Program-made: the position numbers and the translations under genes
NCBI RefSeq assembly: GCF_008704535.1
Contig: NZ_CP023701.1
Location: 2,914,001-2,978,000 of the forward strand
DNA length: 64,000 nucleotides
From: Streptomyces subrutilus
GTDB lineage: Bacteria; Actinomycetota; Actinomycetes; Streptomycetales; Streptomycetaceae
Direction: 5' to 3'
Shown here: piece after piece, positions 1 to 8,734 of the stretch
How the letters are laid out: every line of letters starts with the position of its first letter
Position numbering within the stretch: position 1 is the stretch's first letter
Notes under the pieces: model-generated
The model's database searches: none
What the model was told of the DNA's origin: nothing
Seen by the model: the letters and a program-made list of their open reading frames with translations, nothing else

Positions 1-1881
1 GCCGGGCTCCTCGCCGAACATGGCGACGACGGTGACGAGCTCCGGGGTGTAGCCGGTGAACCAGCCCGCGACGTTGGACTCGGTGGTGCCGGTCTTGCCG
101 GCCGCCTCGTAGGCGGAGCTCTTGACCTTGCTGCCGGAGCCGTCGTTGACGACGCCGGTGAGCACCTTGGTCACGGTGTCGGCGGTCTGCCGGCTGATGG
201 CCTGGCTGCCGACGGCCGGTTCGGGCGCGTACTCGCGGTCCTTGTGCTCGGCGCTCTTGACGATGGTCGGCGTGACCTTCTTGCCGTGGTTGTCGAGGGT
301 GGCGTAGACGGCGGCCATCTCGACGGTGTTCGCGCTCATGGTGCCGAGCGACATGGCCGGCTTGTCCTCGGGCCAGCCGTCGCGGTCCTTCATGCCGAGG
401 GCGAGCGCCGTCTTCTTCACGTTCTGCGGTTTGACGTCCACGATCATCTGCGCGTAGACGGAGTTCACCGAGTAGTTGGTGGCCTCCTGGACGGTGATCT
501 CCTTGCCGAAGTCCTTGTCGTCCTGGTTCTGCGGGTTGAACGGGATCTTGCTGCCGACCACGGGGCGCTTGCTGGTGCCGTCGTAGAGGGCGTTCGGGGT
601 GATCGGCTTGCCGCCCTGGGTGGTGGCGCCGGTCTCCAGTGCGGAGGCGAGCACGATCGGCTTGAAGGTCGAGCCCGGCTGGTAGTCGGTGCGCAGGGCG
701 TTGCTCGCGGCCTTCTCGGCCAGGCCCTGGCCGCCGTACATCGCGACGATCTGGCCGGTCTTGGCGTCCACGGAGGTGGCGCCGGCCTGCACGCTCTGGT
801 CCTGGGGGCGTTCCTTGGTGTTCTTGCGGTCGAGCTTGGACTCCAGCTCGTCCTGGACGGCCTGCTCCAGCGCCGCCTGCTTCTTCTTGTCGATGTTGAG
901 CGTGATGTCCCAGCCGCCGGCCGCGATCTCGGCGTCCGTGACGTGCTGCCGGTTCATCTCGTCGTTGGCGGCCTGGACGAGGTAGCCCTTCTGGCCGTCC
1001 ATGCCGGGGGTCGGCTTGGGCTTGACGGGCTCCTCGAACTTCAGTTCCTTGCGCTTGGCCGCGTCCAGCTTGCCCATCTCGACCATGTTGTCGAGGACGG
1101 CGTTGAAGCGGACCATGACCAGCGCCTTGCCGTTGGGGCCGGCGGTCGCCCAGTCGTACTGGCTGGGGGCCTGGATGACGGCGGCCAGGTAGGCGCCCTG
1201 CACCAGGGTCAGCTTGTCGGCGTCGACGCCGTAGTAGGCCTGGGCGGCGGCCTGGATGCCGTAGGCGTTGCGGCCGTAGAAGTTCGTGTTCAGGTAGCCG
1301 GCGAGGATGTCGTTCTTCTCCATGCGCTGGTCGACCTTGAGGGAGATGACGAGCTCCCGGATCTTGCGCGTCGGCGACTGGTCCTGCGTCAGGTAGTAGT
1401 TCTTGACGTACTGCTGGGTGATGGTCGATCCGCCGGCGGTGCCCTTGCCGCGCACCGTGTTGAACAGGCCGCGGGCCACGCCGACCACGTCGATGCCGCG
1501 GTCCTTGTAGAACGACTTGTTCTCGATGGCGATGAACGCGGTCCGGACGTCCTCGGGGATCTTGTCGATCGGCACGATGGACCGGTTCGTCTCGCCGACG
1601 CGGGCCATGACGGTGCCGTCGGACCACTTGTAGGTGTTGCTCTGCTGCGTGGCCAGCTTGTTGGGGTCGGAGGGCTCGTCCACGGAGAAGTAGAGAACGA
1701 CCGCGGCGGCCATCAGGAGCAGGATCCCCCCGAGGAACGTGCCCAGGACCTTCTTCCAGGTGAAGAAGCGGCGTATGCCGGTGCGCTTGCCGGCGCCGCC
1801 CCCCTTGCCCTTGGCGCGTCCGCTCGGCGCCCGCCGCGCACCGCGCTGCTGCTGCGCCTTACGCGCTTCTGCTCGGCCCAT
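1..1881 (-). CDS. Class A penicillin-binding protein (transglycosylase/transpeptidase), C-terminus cut by window edge
   Basis: Bifunctional peptidoglycan synthase that polymerises lipid II and cross-links the stem peptides outside the membrane. The first 44 residues are a basic Arg/Lys/Gly cytoplasmic tail, followed by one membrane anchor at about residues 45-67. The GT51 transglycosylase domain follows, with catalytic Glu120 in the motif ENKSF. The penicillin-binding domain shows all three signature motifs: S404-TFK407, S471-VN and K596-TG. The ATG at 1881 opens the frame; the frame is still open at base 1 after 627 codons, so only the extreme C-terminus is missing. Class A PBPs of this layout are typical of Streptomyces. 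It is divergent from the SPFH gene across 233 bp. Assignment is firm; which paralogue it is cannot be told. Confidence 0.95.
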   Translation of the reverse strand, partial: MGRAEARKAQQQRGARRAPSGRAKGKGGGAGKRTGIRRFFTWKKVLGTFLGGILLLMAAAVVLYFSVDEPSDPNKLATQQSNTYKWSDGTVMARVGETNRSIVPIDKIPEDVRTAFIAIENKSFYKDRGIDVVGVARGLFNTVRGKGTAGGSTITQQYVKNYYLTQDQSPTRKIRELVISLKVDQRMEKNDILAGYLNTNFYGRNAYGIQAAAQAYYGVDADKLTLVQGAYLAAVIQAPSQYDWATAGPNGKALVMVRFNAVLDNMVEMGKLDAAKRKELKFEEPVKPKPTPGMDGQKGYLVQAANDEMNRQHVTDAEIAAGGWDITLNIDKKKQAALEQAVQDELESKLDRKNTKERPQDQSVQAGATSVDAKTGQIVAMYGGQGLAEKAASNALRTDYQPGSTFKPIVLASALETGATTQGGKPITPNALYDGTSKRPVVGSKIPFNPQNQDDKDFGKEITVQEATNYSVNSVYAQMIVDVKPQNVKKTALALGMKDRDGWPEDKPAMSLGTMSANTVEMAAVYATLDNHGKKVTPTIVKSAEHKDREYAPEPAVGSQAISRQTADTVTKVLTGVVNDGSGSKVKSSAYEAAGKTGTTESNVAGWFTGYTPELVTVVAMFGEEPG

Positions 1882-2114
1882 CGCTCCCGCTCCGCTCGAT
1901 TACCCCCCCGACGTCAGCTCAGAAAGCTAACACCGCAGGCTGTGACAAAGGTTGGCCAACCATGGCCAATACCGGCCAATTCGGACGTGAGAATCAGCAC
2001 CCGCGTCAGTGGAACCGACGCGCGTGAGGCCGGAAGGGTTGCCGTGCGCAGAAAAAGTGATATCACTTTGCTAAGCAGCCCGACGGGCCGCCATCCAACG
2101 AAACGGGGCAGACC

Positions 2115-3023
2115 ATGACGAAGACGGACGCCGCACCAGCCGACGTACGCGAATTCCCCGCGCACAGCGTGGGCGGCGGGCTGGCCCTGCTGCTCGGTCT
2201 GGCGGGCACGGCCGCGGGTACGAGCGCCATCGCGATCGGGGCCGTGACGGACCCGGGGGCCCTCAAGGGCGCGCTGATAGCCGCCGGCGTCCTGCTGGTC
2301 GTGGTCGCGTTCATCGGCACGCTGGGGCTGAACACGGTGGCCCCGGGCGAGGCCCGGGTGGTCCAGCTCTTCGGCCGCTACCGCGGCACGATCCGCACGG
2401 ACGGCCTGCGCTGGGTCAACCCGTTCACCTCCCGCCGGAAGATCTCCACCCGGGCGCGCAACCACGAGACGGCCGTCCTGAAGGTCAACGACGCCTACGG
2501 CAACCCGATCGAGCTCGCGGCGGTCGTGGTGTGGCGCGTGCAGGACACCGCGCGGGCCGTCTTCGAGGTCGACGACTTCACCGAGTTCGTCGAGACGCAG
2601 ACCGAGGCCGCCGTCCGGCACATCGCGATCGAGTACCCGTACGACGCCCACGAGGAGGGCGGCCTGTCGCTGCGCGGGAACGCCGAGGAGATCACCGAGA
2701 AGCTGGCGGTGGAACTGCACGCCCGGGTCGACGCGGCCGGTGTGCAGATCATCGAGTCCCGCTTCACCCACCTCGCGTACGCTCCGGAGATCGCCTCGGC
2801 GATGCTCCAGCGCCAGCAGGCGGGGGCCGTGGTGGCCGCGCGCAAGCAGATCGTCGAAGGCGCGGTGGGCATGGTCGAGCTCGCCCTGACCCGCCTCCAG
2901 GAGGAGGACATCGTGGACCTGGACCCGGAACGCAAGGCCGCCATGGTCTCGAACCTGATGGTCGTCCTGTGCGGGGACCGCGCCGCCCAGCCGGTGCTCA
3001 ACACGGGCACCCTCTACCAGTGA
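2115..3023 (+). CDS. SPFH/band 7 (flotillin-like) membrane protein
   Basis: Encodes 302 residues. Two hydrophobic segments lie near residues 22-43 and 52-72, followed by an SPFH/band 7 domain (about residues 73-260). That domain carries the usual start ([18 protein letters not shown]) and the helical [15 protein letters not shown] stretch typical of prohibitin/stomatin-type proteins. Such proteins assemble in membrane microdomains and scaffold or protect other membrane proteins. The ATG at 2115 is preceded by a GGGGCAG sequence. The stop overlaps the GTG of the next gene, so the two are translationally coupled. Function beyond the fold is unknown. Confidence 0.9.
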   Translation: MTKTDAAPADVREFPAHSVGGGLALLLGLAGTAAGTSAIAIGAVTDPGALKGALIAAGVLLVVVAFIGTLGLNTVAPGEARVVQLFGRYRGTIRTDGLRWVNPFTSRRKISTRARNHETAVLKVNDAYGNPIELAAVVVWRVQDTARAVFEVDDFTEFVETQTEAAVRHIAIEYPYDAHEEGGLSLRGNAEEITEKLAVELHARVDAAGVQIIESRFTHLAYAPEIASAMLQRQQAGAVVAARKQIVEGAVGMVELALTRLQEEDIVDLDPERKAAMVSNLMVVLCGDRAAQPVLNTGTLYQ

Positions 3024-3325
3024 CCCCGCCCGGCAGCACGCCGCCACCGGCCGGCCCGGTCCCCGGGCCCGGCTCCGACCCGGGGCCCGACCCGGGACCC
3101 GAGCCGGGACGGCCGCCCGCGGGCCGGCAGGCGCGCAAGCAGGTGCTGCTGCGCCTCGACCCCCAGGTGTACGAGGCGCTGGCCCGCTGGGCCGGCGACG
3201 AACTGCGCAGCGCGAACGCCCAGATCGAGTTCCTGCTGCGCCGCGCCCTCGCCGAGAGCGGCCGGCTGCCCCCGGCGCCCGCCCCCATCGCGCGCCGCGG
3301 CAGGCCGCCGAAACCGGCGGAGTGA
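3020..3325 (+). CDS. Small protein with ribbon-helix-helix-like (Arc-type) C-terminal half
   Basis: Starts at a GTG at 3020 that overlaps the SPFH stop codon (GTGA) and gives 101 residues. The first 35 residues are a low-complexity Pro/Gly/Asp stretch. The rest (residues 38-75) reads KQVLLRLDPQVYEALARWAGDELRS and continues into a helix with QIEFLLRRAL. That is the strand-helix-helix pattern of Arc/MetJ-type DNA-binding proteins and antitoxins. No toxin lies next to it; its partner is the SPFH gene. The final residues are basic (RRGRPPKP). DNA binding is an inference from the fold pattern. Confidence 0.75.
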   Translation: MTPPGSTPPPAGPVPGPGSDPGPDPGPEPGRPPAGRQARKQVLLRLDPQVYEALARWAGDELRSANAQIEFLLRRALAESGRLPPAPAPIARRGRPPKPAE

Positions 3326-3430
3326 CGGCCGCCCCCGGTCCCCGGGGGCGGCCGCCGTGCGTCGCGCCGAGCTCCGTTCGGAATCGTGACAACCCGCTCC
3401 GGCCTGCGGAAAGGGGCGCCACGGAGCTCG

Positions 3431-3473
3431 GTATACACCCTGCGTATACAGCGAGGGTATACACCCGGTGTAC
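3431..3473 (+). promoter_or_regulatory. GTATAC repeat array upstream of the padR gene: probable autoregulatory operator and promoter
   Basis: Three exact GTATAC hexamers begin at 3431, 3444 and 3457, a constant 13-bp step. They are followed by GTGTAC at 3468. The last two form a perfect 13-bp palindrome, TACACCCGGTGTA, at 3460-3472. The hexamer TACAGT at 3471-3476 is a fair -10 element placed 7 bases before the padR ATG, which would make the mRNA leaderless. PadR proteins commonly bind palindromes at their own promoter, so this is the likely operator. Confidence 0.7.
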
Positions 3474-3483
3474 AGTCCTCGGC

Positions 3484-4008
3484 ATGTCCATCGGTCACAC
3501 TCTGCTCGGCCTCCTGGAGGCCGGCCCGCGCCACGGCTACGACCTCAAGCGCGCCTTCGACGAGAAGTTCGGCCACGACCGGCCCCTCGCCTACGGACAG
3601 GTCTACTCGACCATGTCCCGCCTCCTGAAGAACGGCTTCGTGGAGGTCGAGGGCATAGAGAGCGGCGGCGGCCCGGACCGCAAGCGGTACGCCATCACCG
3701 ACGCCGGCGTCACCGACGTCGACACGTGGCTCTCGCAGCCCGAGAAGCCCGAGCCGTACCTCCACTCGACCCTCTACACCAAGGTCGTCCTCGCCCTGCT
3801 CACCGGCCGCGGCGCGGCCGAGCTGCTGGACACCCAGCGCGCCGAGCACCTGCGCCTGATGCGCCTGCTCACCCAGCGCAAGCGCAAGGGCGACCTCGCC
3901 GACCAGCTCGTCTGCGACCACGCCCTGTTCCACCTCGAAGCGGACCTGCGGTGGCTCGAACTCACCGCCGCCCGCCTCGACCAGCTCGCCCGGGAGGTAC
4001 GCCGATGA
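3484..4008 (+). CDS. PadR-family transcriptional regulator
   Basis: Protein of 174 residues with the winged-helix N-terminus of PadR (MSIGHTLLGLLEAGPRHGYDLKRAF, then GQVYSTMSRLLKNGFVEVE) and a helical C-terminal dimerisation domain. It is the first gene of a three-gene ATGA-coupled operon with an ABC ATPase and an FtsX-like permease, an arrangement in which PadR normally represses the exporter in the absence of its inducer. The start at 3484 has no Shine-Dalgarno sequence. It sits 7 bases after a -10-like hexamer, so leaderless translation is likely. Confidence 0.93.
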   Translation: MSIGHTLLGLLEAGPRHGYDLKRAFDEKFGHDRPLAYGQVYSTMSRLLKNGFVEVEGIESGGGPDRKRYAITDAGVTDVDTWLSQPEKPEPYLHSTLYTKVVLALLTGRGAAELLDTQRAEHLRLMRLLTQRKRKGDLADQLVCDHALFHLEADLRWLELTAARLDQLAREVRR

Positions 4009-4691
4009 CCCCCGCCGGCACCCTGCTCGCCGCCACCGACCTGCGCAAGGCGTACGGGCCCACCAGCGCCCTCGACGGCGCGGAGTTCTCCATCCACCCC
4101 GGCGAGGTCGTCGCCGTCATGGGCCCCTCCGGCTCGGGCAAGTCCACCCTGCTGCACTGCCTCGCCGGCATCGTCCCGCCCGACTCCGGCACCATCACGT
4201 ACGCGGGCCGCGAACTGTCCGCGATGAACGACGCCCAGCGCAGCGCGCTGCGCCGCGGCGAGTTCGGCTTCGTCTTCCAGTTCGGCCAGCTCGTACCGGA
4301 GCTGACCTGCGTGGAGAACGTCGCCCTCCCGCTGCGCCTGGCCGGCGTCAAGCGCAAGGAGGCCGAGCGGACCGCGCTGGAGTGGATGGAGCGGCTGCGG
4401 GTCGAGGACCTCGGCCGCAAGCGCCCGGGCGAGATATCCGGCGGCCAGGGCCAGCGCGTGGCCATCGCCCGCGCCCTCGTCACCCGGCCCCGGGTCGTCT
4501 TCGCCGACGAGCCCACCGGAGCCCTGGACTCCCTCAACGGCGAACTCGTGATGCAACTGCTCACCGAGGCCGCCCGCTCCACCAACGCGGCCGTCGTGCT
4601 GGTCACCCACGAGACCCGCGTGGCCGCCTACTCCGACCGCGAGATCGTCGTGCGCGACGGCAGGTCCCGCGACATGGAGCGGATCGTATGA
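4005..4691 (+). CDS. ABC transporter ATP-binding protein (MacB/LolD type)
   Basis: A 228-residue nucleotide-binding subunit. Visible motifs are Walker A (GPSGSGKST), the Q-loop region (FQFGQL), the ABC signature written as SGGQGQR, Walker B (VVFADEP) followed by TGALDS, and the H-loop (VTHE). The sequence class matches ATPases that pair with FtsX-type permeases for antimicrobial efflux or lipoprotein/envelope substrates rather than nutrient import. Its ATG overlaps the padR stop (ATGA) and its own stop overlaps the permease start, so the three genes are one translation unit. Confidence 0.95.
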   Translation: MTPAGTLLAATDLRKAYGPTSALDGAEFSIHPGEVVAVMGPSGSGKSTLLHCLAGIVPPDSGTITYAGRELSAMNDAQRSALRRGEFGFVFQFGQLVPELTCVENVALPLRLAGVKRKEAERTALEWMERLRVEDLGRKRPGEISGGQGQRVAIARALVTRPRVVFADEPTGALDSLNGELVMQLLTEAARSTNAAVVLVTHETRVAAYSDREIVVRDGRSRDMERIV

Positions 4692-7045
4692 GCGCCCTGC
4701 GCACCTGGGCCCGCGACCTCGCCATGGGTGCCCGCTTCGCCTTCGGCGGCGGCCGCGAGGGCTGGACCCGCACCGTGCTCACCGGCGTCGGCGTCGGCCT
4801 CGGCGTCGCCCTGCTGCTGATCAGCACCGCGGTCCCCGGCGCCCTCGCCGCCCGCAACGAGCGCGGCGAGGCCCGCCTCCCGGTGACCGCGGAGGGCGAC
4901 ACGGGCCCCGGGCGCGACACGCTGCTCGTCGCCGACGCCAACCAGACGTACAAGAAGCGGGACGTCGACGGCAGGTTCCTGCGGGCCGAGGGCCCCGACG
5001 CGCCCGTGCCGCCCGGCCTGACCTCCGTCCCCGCCCCCGGGGAGATGGCCCTCTCCCCCGCCCTGAAGCGGCTGCTCGACTCCGAGGACGGCGCCCTGCT
5101 GCGCGAGCGGCTCGACGCGTGGAAGCCGACCCAGACCATCGGCGACTCCGGCCTGACCGGCCCCGGCGACCTCTACTTCTACGCCGGCAAGGGCGACCTC
5201 GCGCTCACCGGCCCCGGGGAGTACCGGGTCCAGCGCGTCACCGCGTTCGACCGGGCCGTCGAGCCTTCCCGGCTCGATCCGGTCCTCATGCTCCTGGTCG
5301 TGCTGACCTTCGTGGCGCTCCTGACGCCCGTCGCCGTCTTCATCGCCGCCGCCGTCCGCTTCGGCGGGGAGCGGCGCGACCGCCGGCTCGCCGCGCTGCG
5401 CCTGGTCGGCGCCGACGGCCGCATGGTCCGCCGGATCGCGGCCGGTGAGGCACTGGGCGGCTCCCTGGTCGGCCTCGCGCTGGGCGTCGGCTTCTTCTTC
5501 GGCGGCCGCGCGCTGGTCGGCGGCCTCACCCTCCAGCAGCGCAGCGTCTTCCCCGCGGACCTCAACCCCTCCGTGGCGCTGGCCGTCCTGGTGGCCCTCG
5601 CGGTGCCCGCCGCGGCGGTGGCCGTGACCCTGTTCGCGCTCCGCGGCGTCGTCATCGAACCGCTGGGCGTCGTACGCCAGAGCCGGCCGCGCAAGCGCCG
5701 CGTCTGGTGGCGGCTGCTGCTGCCGCTCGGCGGACTCGGGCTGCTCGCCCCCATGGCGGGCCGGGGCACGGAGCACGGTTACTTCAACCAGTGGCAGGTC
5801 AGCGCCGGCGTGGTGCTGCTGCTGGTCGGGATCACGGCGCTGCTGCCCTGGCTGCTGGAGCGCTTCGTCGGCCGGATGTCGGGCGGTCCGGTCTCCTGGC
5901 AGCTCGCCGTGCGCCGCCTCCAGGTCAACAGCGGCGCCGCCGCCCGTCTGGTCAACGGCATCGCGGTCGCGGTCGCCGGGGCCATCGCCCTCCAGATGCT
6001 CTTCGCGGGCATCGAGGGCGTCTACAGCAAGGACACGGGTCAGGACCCGGGCCGCGCCGGTGTCTCGATCCTGCTGCCCACCGGCACCGAGTCCCGGGTG
6101 GACGCCCTGGCCCGCGAGATCTCCGGCGGCAAGGGCATCTCCAAGACCGTCCCCCTCGCATCCGCCGACGCCTCCCCGCAGCCCTCCGCGGACGGCGAGT
6201 CGGTGCTGCTGACCATCGGCACCTGCGACGCGCTGCGCGAGGTCGCGGTCCTGCCCTCCTGCACGGAGGGCGACGCCTTCGTGCTCGCCGACGGCCCCGT
6301 CACCGCCAACACCGCCTACGGGGCCACGGCCGAGGCCGGCCAGCGGCTCTTCGTCGGCGACGTCCACGCCGCCGCGCGCGGGACGGTCACCGAGAAGCCC
6401 GTCCCGTGGACCGTTCCGGCGTCCGCCCGCACCGTCCCCGCCCGCCCCGACCCCACCGGCAACCTGCGCAACGGCCTGCTGCTCACCCCCTCGGCCACCC
6501 CCGCGGGCCTGGGCGAGGCCCGGTCCGCGCAGATCTACGTCCAGCTCGACGACACGGTGCCGGAGGCGATGGACCGGGTGCGCACGGCCGCCTTCAAGGC
6601 CGACCCGTTCGCCACCGCGATGACCCTGAAGGCCACCACCCGGGACTCCGGCCTCTCCTCGATCCGCACCGGCCTGTTCTTCGGCGCCACCGCCGTCCTG
6701 CTCCTGATCGGCGGGAGCCTGCTGGTCTCCCAGCTGGAGCAGCTGCGCGAGCGCAGGAAGCTGCTGTCGGCGCTGGTCGCCTTCGGGACCAGGCGGTCCA
6801 CGCTCAGCATGTCGGTGCTGTGGCAGACGGCCCTGCCGATCGGCCTGGGTCTGGGCCTCGCGGCCGTCATCGGCATCGCCCTCGGCTCGGTCCTGCTGCG
6901 GCTGAGCGCGCGCCCCGTCCGGATCGACTGGACCTCGGTCGCCGCGATGACCGGCATCGGCGCGGGCGTGGTCGCCGTGGTGACCCTGCTCAGCCTGCCG
7001 CCGCTGCTGCGGCTGATGCGTCCGGACGGCCTGCGCACGGAGTGA
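4688..7045 (+). CDS. FtsX-like ABC transporter permease
   Basis: Large permease of 785 residues starting at the ATG that overlaps the ATPase stop. It has an N-terminal membrane helix at about residues 32-54 and an extracellular stretch, then a cluster of helices (VLMLLVVLTFVALL and following), a second long extracytoplasmic region at about residues 440-660, and a final FtsX block (LFFGATAVLLLIGGSLLVSQLEQLRERRKLLSAL). Two FtsX domains in one chain is the usual Streptomyces form. Substrate is unknown; the PadR neighbour suggests inducible efflux. It converges with oxyR 49 bp downstream. Confidence 0.92.
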   Translation: MSALRTWARDLAMGARFAFGGGREGWTRTVLTGVGVGLGVALLLISTAVPGALAARNERGEARLPVTAEGDTGPGRDTLLVADANQTYKKRDVDGRFLRAEGPDAPVPPGLTSVPAPGEMALSPALKRLLDSEDGALLRERLDAWKPTQTIGDSGLTGPGDLYFYAGKGDLALTGPGEYRVQRVTAFDRAVEPSRLDPVLMLLVVLTFVALLTPVAVFIAAAVRFGGERRDRRLAALRLVGADGRMVRRIAAGEALGGSLVGLALGVGFFFGGRALVGGLTLQQRSVFPADLNPSVALAVLVALAVPAAAVAVTLFALRGVVIEPLGVVRQSRPRKRRVWWRLLLPLGGLGLLAPMAGRGTEHGYFNQWQVSAGVVLLLVGITALLPWLLERFVGRMSGGPVSWQLAVRRLQVNSGAAARLVNGIAVAVAGAIALQMLFAGIEGVYSKDTGQDPGRAGVSILLPTGTESRVDALAREISGGKGISKTVPLASADASPQPSADGESVLLTIGTCDALREVAVLPSCTEGDAFVLADGPVTANTAYGATAEAGQRLFVGDVHAAARGTVTEKPVPWTVPASARTVPARPDPTGNLRNGLLLTPSATPAGLGEARSAQIYVQLDDTVPEAMDRVRTAAFKADPFATAMTLKATTRDSGLSSIRTGLFFGATAVLLLIGGSLLVSQLEQLRERRKLLSALVAFGTRRSTLSMSVLWQTALPIGLGLGLAAVIGIALGSVLLRLSARPVRIDWTSVAAMTGIGAGVVAVVTLLSLPPLLRLMRPDGLRTE

Positions 7046-7093
7046 CCCCGCGCGCCGCGCGCACCCGTACGCCCGCTCACCCGGTGCGCCCGC

Positions 7094-8041
7094 TCAGTCG
7101 GTCGGCCAGACGGGGAGCGGGCGCACGGCTTCGCGCAGCGCGGCGGCGATGGTCCGGAACTCCTCCTGCCGTGCGGTCCCGGTCCGCATGGCCAGCGCGA
7201 TCCGCCGCGAGGGCGCGGGCTCGGCGAAGTATCCGGTGGCCAGGTACTCGTTGCGGGCGGTCTCCAGCCGCAGCGCGGTCCGCGGCAACAGCGTCACGCC
7301 CAGTCCCCCGGCGACCAGCTGTACGAGGGTGGACAGTCCGGCGGCGGTGGTCGTGACGTCCGCGCCCGCCGTGCGGCCCGCCTCGCGGCAGATGTCCAGG
7401 GCCTGGTCGCGCAGGCAGTGGCCTTCGTCGAGCAACAGCAGCTGGAGGCCGCGCAGTTCCTCGCGCGGGATGTCGCGGCGCCCGGCCAGCGGGTGTTCGC
7501 GGGGGGCGAGGAGGACGAAGTCCTCGTCGAAGAGCGGCAGTTCGGTGACTCCGGGCACCCCGAGCGGCACCGCCAGCAGCAGCAGGTCGAGCCGCCCCCC
7601 GGCCAGCCCCTCCAGCAGCGGGGCGGTCTGCTCCTCGTGGACCTGGAGGTCCATGCCCGGGTAGCGCCGGTGGAAGAGCCCGAGCACGGTCGGCAGCAGG
7701 TAGGGGGCCACGGTCGGGATCACCCCGAGCCGCAGCACCCCGGTGAAGGGGGCCCGTACCGCCTCGGCCTCCTCCAGCAGCCCGCCCACCGCGTCGAGGA
7801 CCGCGCCGGCCCGGGCCGCGATGCGCTCGCCGGCCGGGGAGAGCAGCACCTTGCGGGTGGTGCGCTCCAGCAGCCGCACGCCGAGGGCCTCCTCCAGCGC
7901 GGAGACGGCGCCGGACAGCGCGGGCTGACTCATGCCGATGGCCGCGGCGGCGTCCCGGAAGTGCAGGTGCTCGGCCACGGCCGCGAAGGCGCGCAGCTGC
8001 GCCAGGGTGGGCTGCTTCAGTCCCCTGTTACCGACAGCCAC
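7094..8041 (-). CDS. oxyR: OxyR, LysR-family hydrogen-peroxide sensor
   Basis: A 315-residue LysR regulator. The N-terminal HTH reads PTLAQLRAFAAVAEHLHFRDAAAAIGMSQPALS. The effector domain carries two cysteines eight residues apart, C209 and C218 in GHCLRDQALDIC. This matches the C-x8-C disulfide switch of OxyR. The GTG start at 8041 is preferred over an in-frame TTG at 8092: it has a GGAGG site 9 bases upstream and gives the family-like N-terminus. It is divergent from ahpC-ahpD, its classical target. Confidence 0.96.
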   Translation of the reverse strand: MAVGNRGLKQPTLAQLRAFAAVAEHLHFRDAAAAIGMSQPALSGAVSALEEALGVRLLERTTRKVLLSPAGERIAARAGAVLDAVGGLLEEAEAVRAPFTGVLRLGVIPTVAPYLLPTVLGLFHRRYPGMDLQVHEEQTAPLLEGLAGGRLDLLLLAVPLGVPGVTELPLFDEDFVLLAPREHPLAGRRDIPREELRGLQLLLLDEGHCLRDQALDICREAGRTAGADVTTTAAGLSTLVQLVAGGLGVTLLPRTALRLETARNEYLATGYFAEPAPSRRIALAMRTGTARQEEFRTIAAALREAVRPLPVWPTD

Positions 8042-8176
8042 TGATAGGCACCTCCGATCACTCGACACAAGAGTAGCTATTTCCGTAATCAATGCAGCTG
8101 TGCCAGCATGTGAGATCCGTCCAAGCCCCTCGGAAAGCGCCCAAAAGGCTCACTTTCCCGTCCGCAAGGAGAGCAC
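8042..8176. promoter_or_regulatory. oxyR-ahpC divergent control region
   Basis: The 135-bp gap between the divergent oxyR and ahpC starts is AT-richer than its surroundings and must hold both promoters and the OxyR site. Candidate OxyR half-sites are TGATAG at 8042-8047 and the palindromic TAGCTA at 8074-8079, resembling the ATAG/CTAT elements of known OxyR operators. The ahpC ribosome-binding site AAGGAG lies a few bases before the GTG. The exact operator is not resolved. Confidence 0.55.
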
Positions 8177-8731
8177 GTGCTCACTGTCGGCGACAAGTTC
8201 CCCACCTACGATCTGACCGCTTGCGTCTCGCTCGAAGCCGGCAGCGAGTTCGCCCAGATCGACCACAAGACCTACGAGGGCAAGTGGCGCGTGGTGTTCT
8301 TCTGGCCGAAGGACTTCACCTTCGTCTGCCCGACCGAGATCGCCGCGTTCGGCAAGCTGAACGAGGAGTTCCAGGACCGCGACGCCCAGGTCCTCGGCGT
8401 CTCCGGCGACTCCGAGTTCGTCCACCACGCCTGGCGCAAGGACCACGCCGACCTGCGTGACCTGCCCTTCCCGATGCTGGCCGACTCCAAGCACGAGCTC
8501 ATGCAGGCCTGTGGCGTGCAGGGCGAGGACGGGTTCGCGCAGCGCGCGGTCTTCATCGTCGACCAGAACAACGAGATCCAGTTCACGATGGTGACCGCCG
8601 GGTCCGTGGGCCGCAACCCCAAGGAGGTCCTGCGGGTCCTCGACGCCCTGCAGACCGACGAGCTCTGCCCCTGCAACTGGAACAAGGGCGAGGGCACCCT
8701 GGACGCCGGCTCGCTGCTGGCCGGTGAGTGA
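8177..8731 (+). CDS. ahpC: AhpC, alkyl hydroperoxide reductase (2-Cys peroxiredoxin)
   Basis: A 184-residue peroxiredoxin that reduces H2O2 and organic peroxides in the cytoplasm. The peroxidatic cysteine is Cys51 in FVCPTE. C-terminal cysteines C164 and C166 in LCPCNW supply the resolving thiol. The arrangement matches actinobacterial AhpC, which is reduced by AhpD rather than AhpF. A GTG start with an AAGGAG site is used. ahpD begins 3 bp after its stop, so the two are co-translated. Control by the divergent OxyR is well established for Streptomyces. Confidence 0.97.
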   Translation: MLTVGDKFPTYDLTACVSLEAGSEFAQIDHKTYEGKWRVVFFWPKDFTFVCPTEIAAFGKLNEEFQDRDAQVLGVSGDSEFVHHAWRKDHADLRDLPFPMLADSKHELMQACGVQGEDGFAQRAVFIVDQNNEIQFTMVTAGSVGRNPKEVLRVLDALQTDELCPCNWNKGEGTLDAGSLLAGE

Positions 8732-8734
8732 CGG

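Noticed and set aside
244..2118. Plus-strand open frame of 624 codons opposite the penicillin-binding protein
   Set aside because: Antisense to a gene with all PBP catalytic motifs; composition is Leu/Val/Gly/His-rich without domains.
3020..3325. Toxin-antitoxin pair with the small RHH-like protein as antitoxin
   Set aside because: The coupled gene is an SPFH membrane protein, and no short toxin-like gene is adjacent.
8042..8092. Longer OxyR with TTG start at 8092
   Set aside because: The GTG at 8041 has a well-placed GGAGG and a family-like N-terminus; the extra 17 residues would occupy the promoter region.
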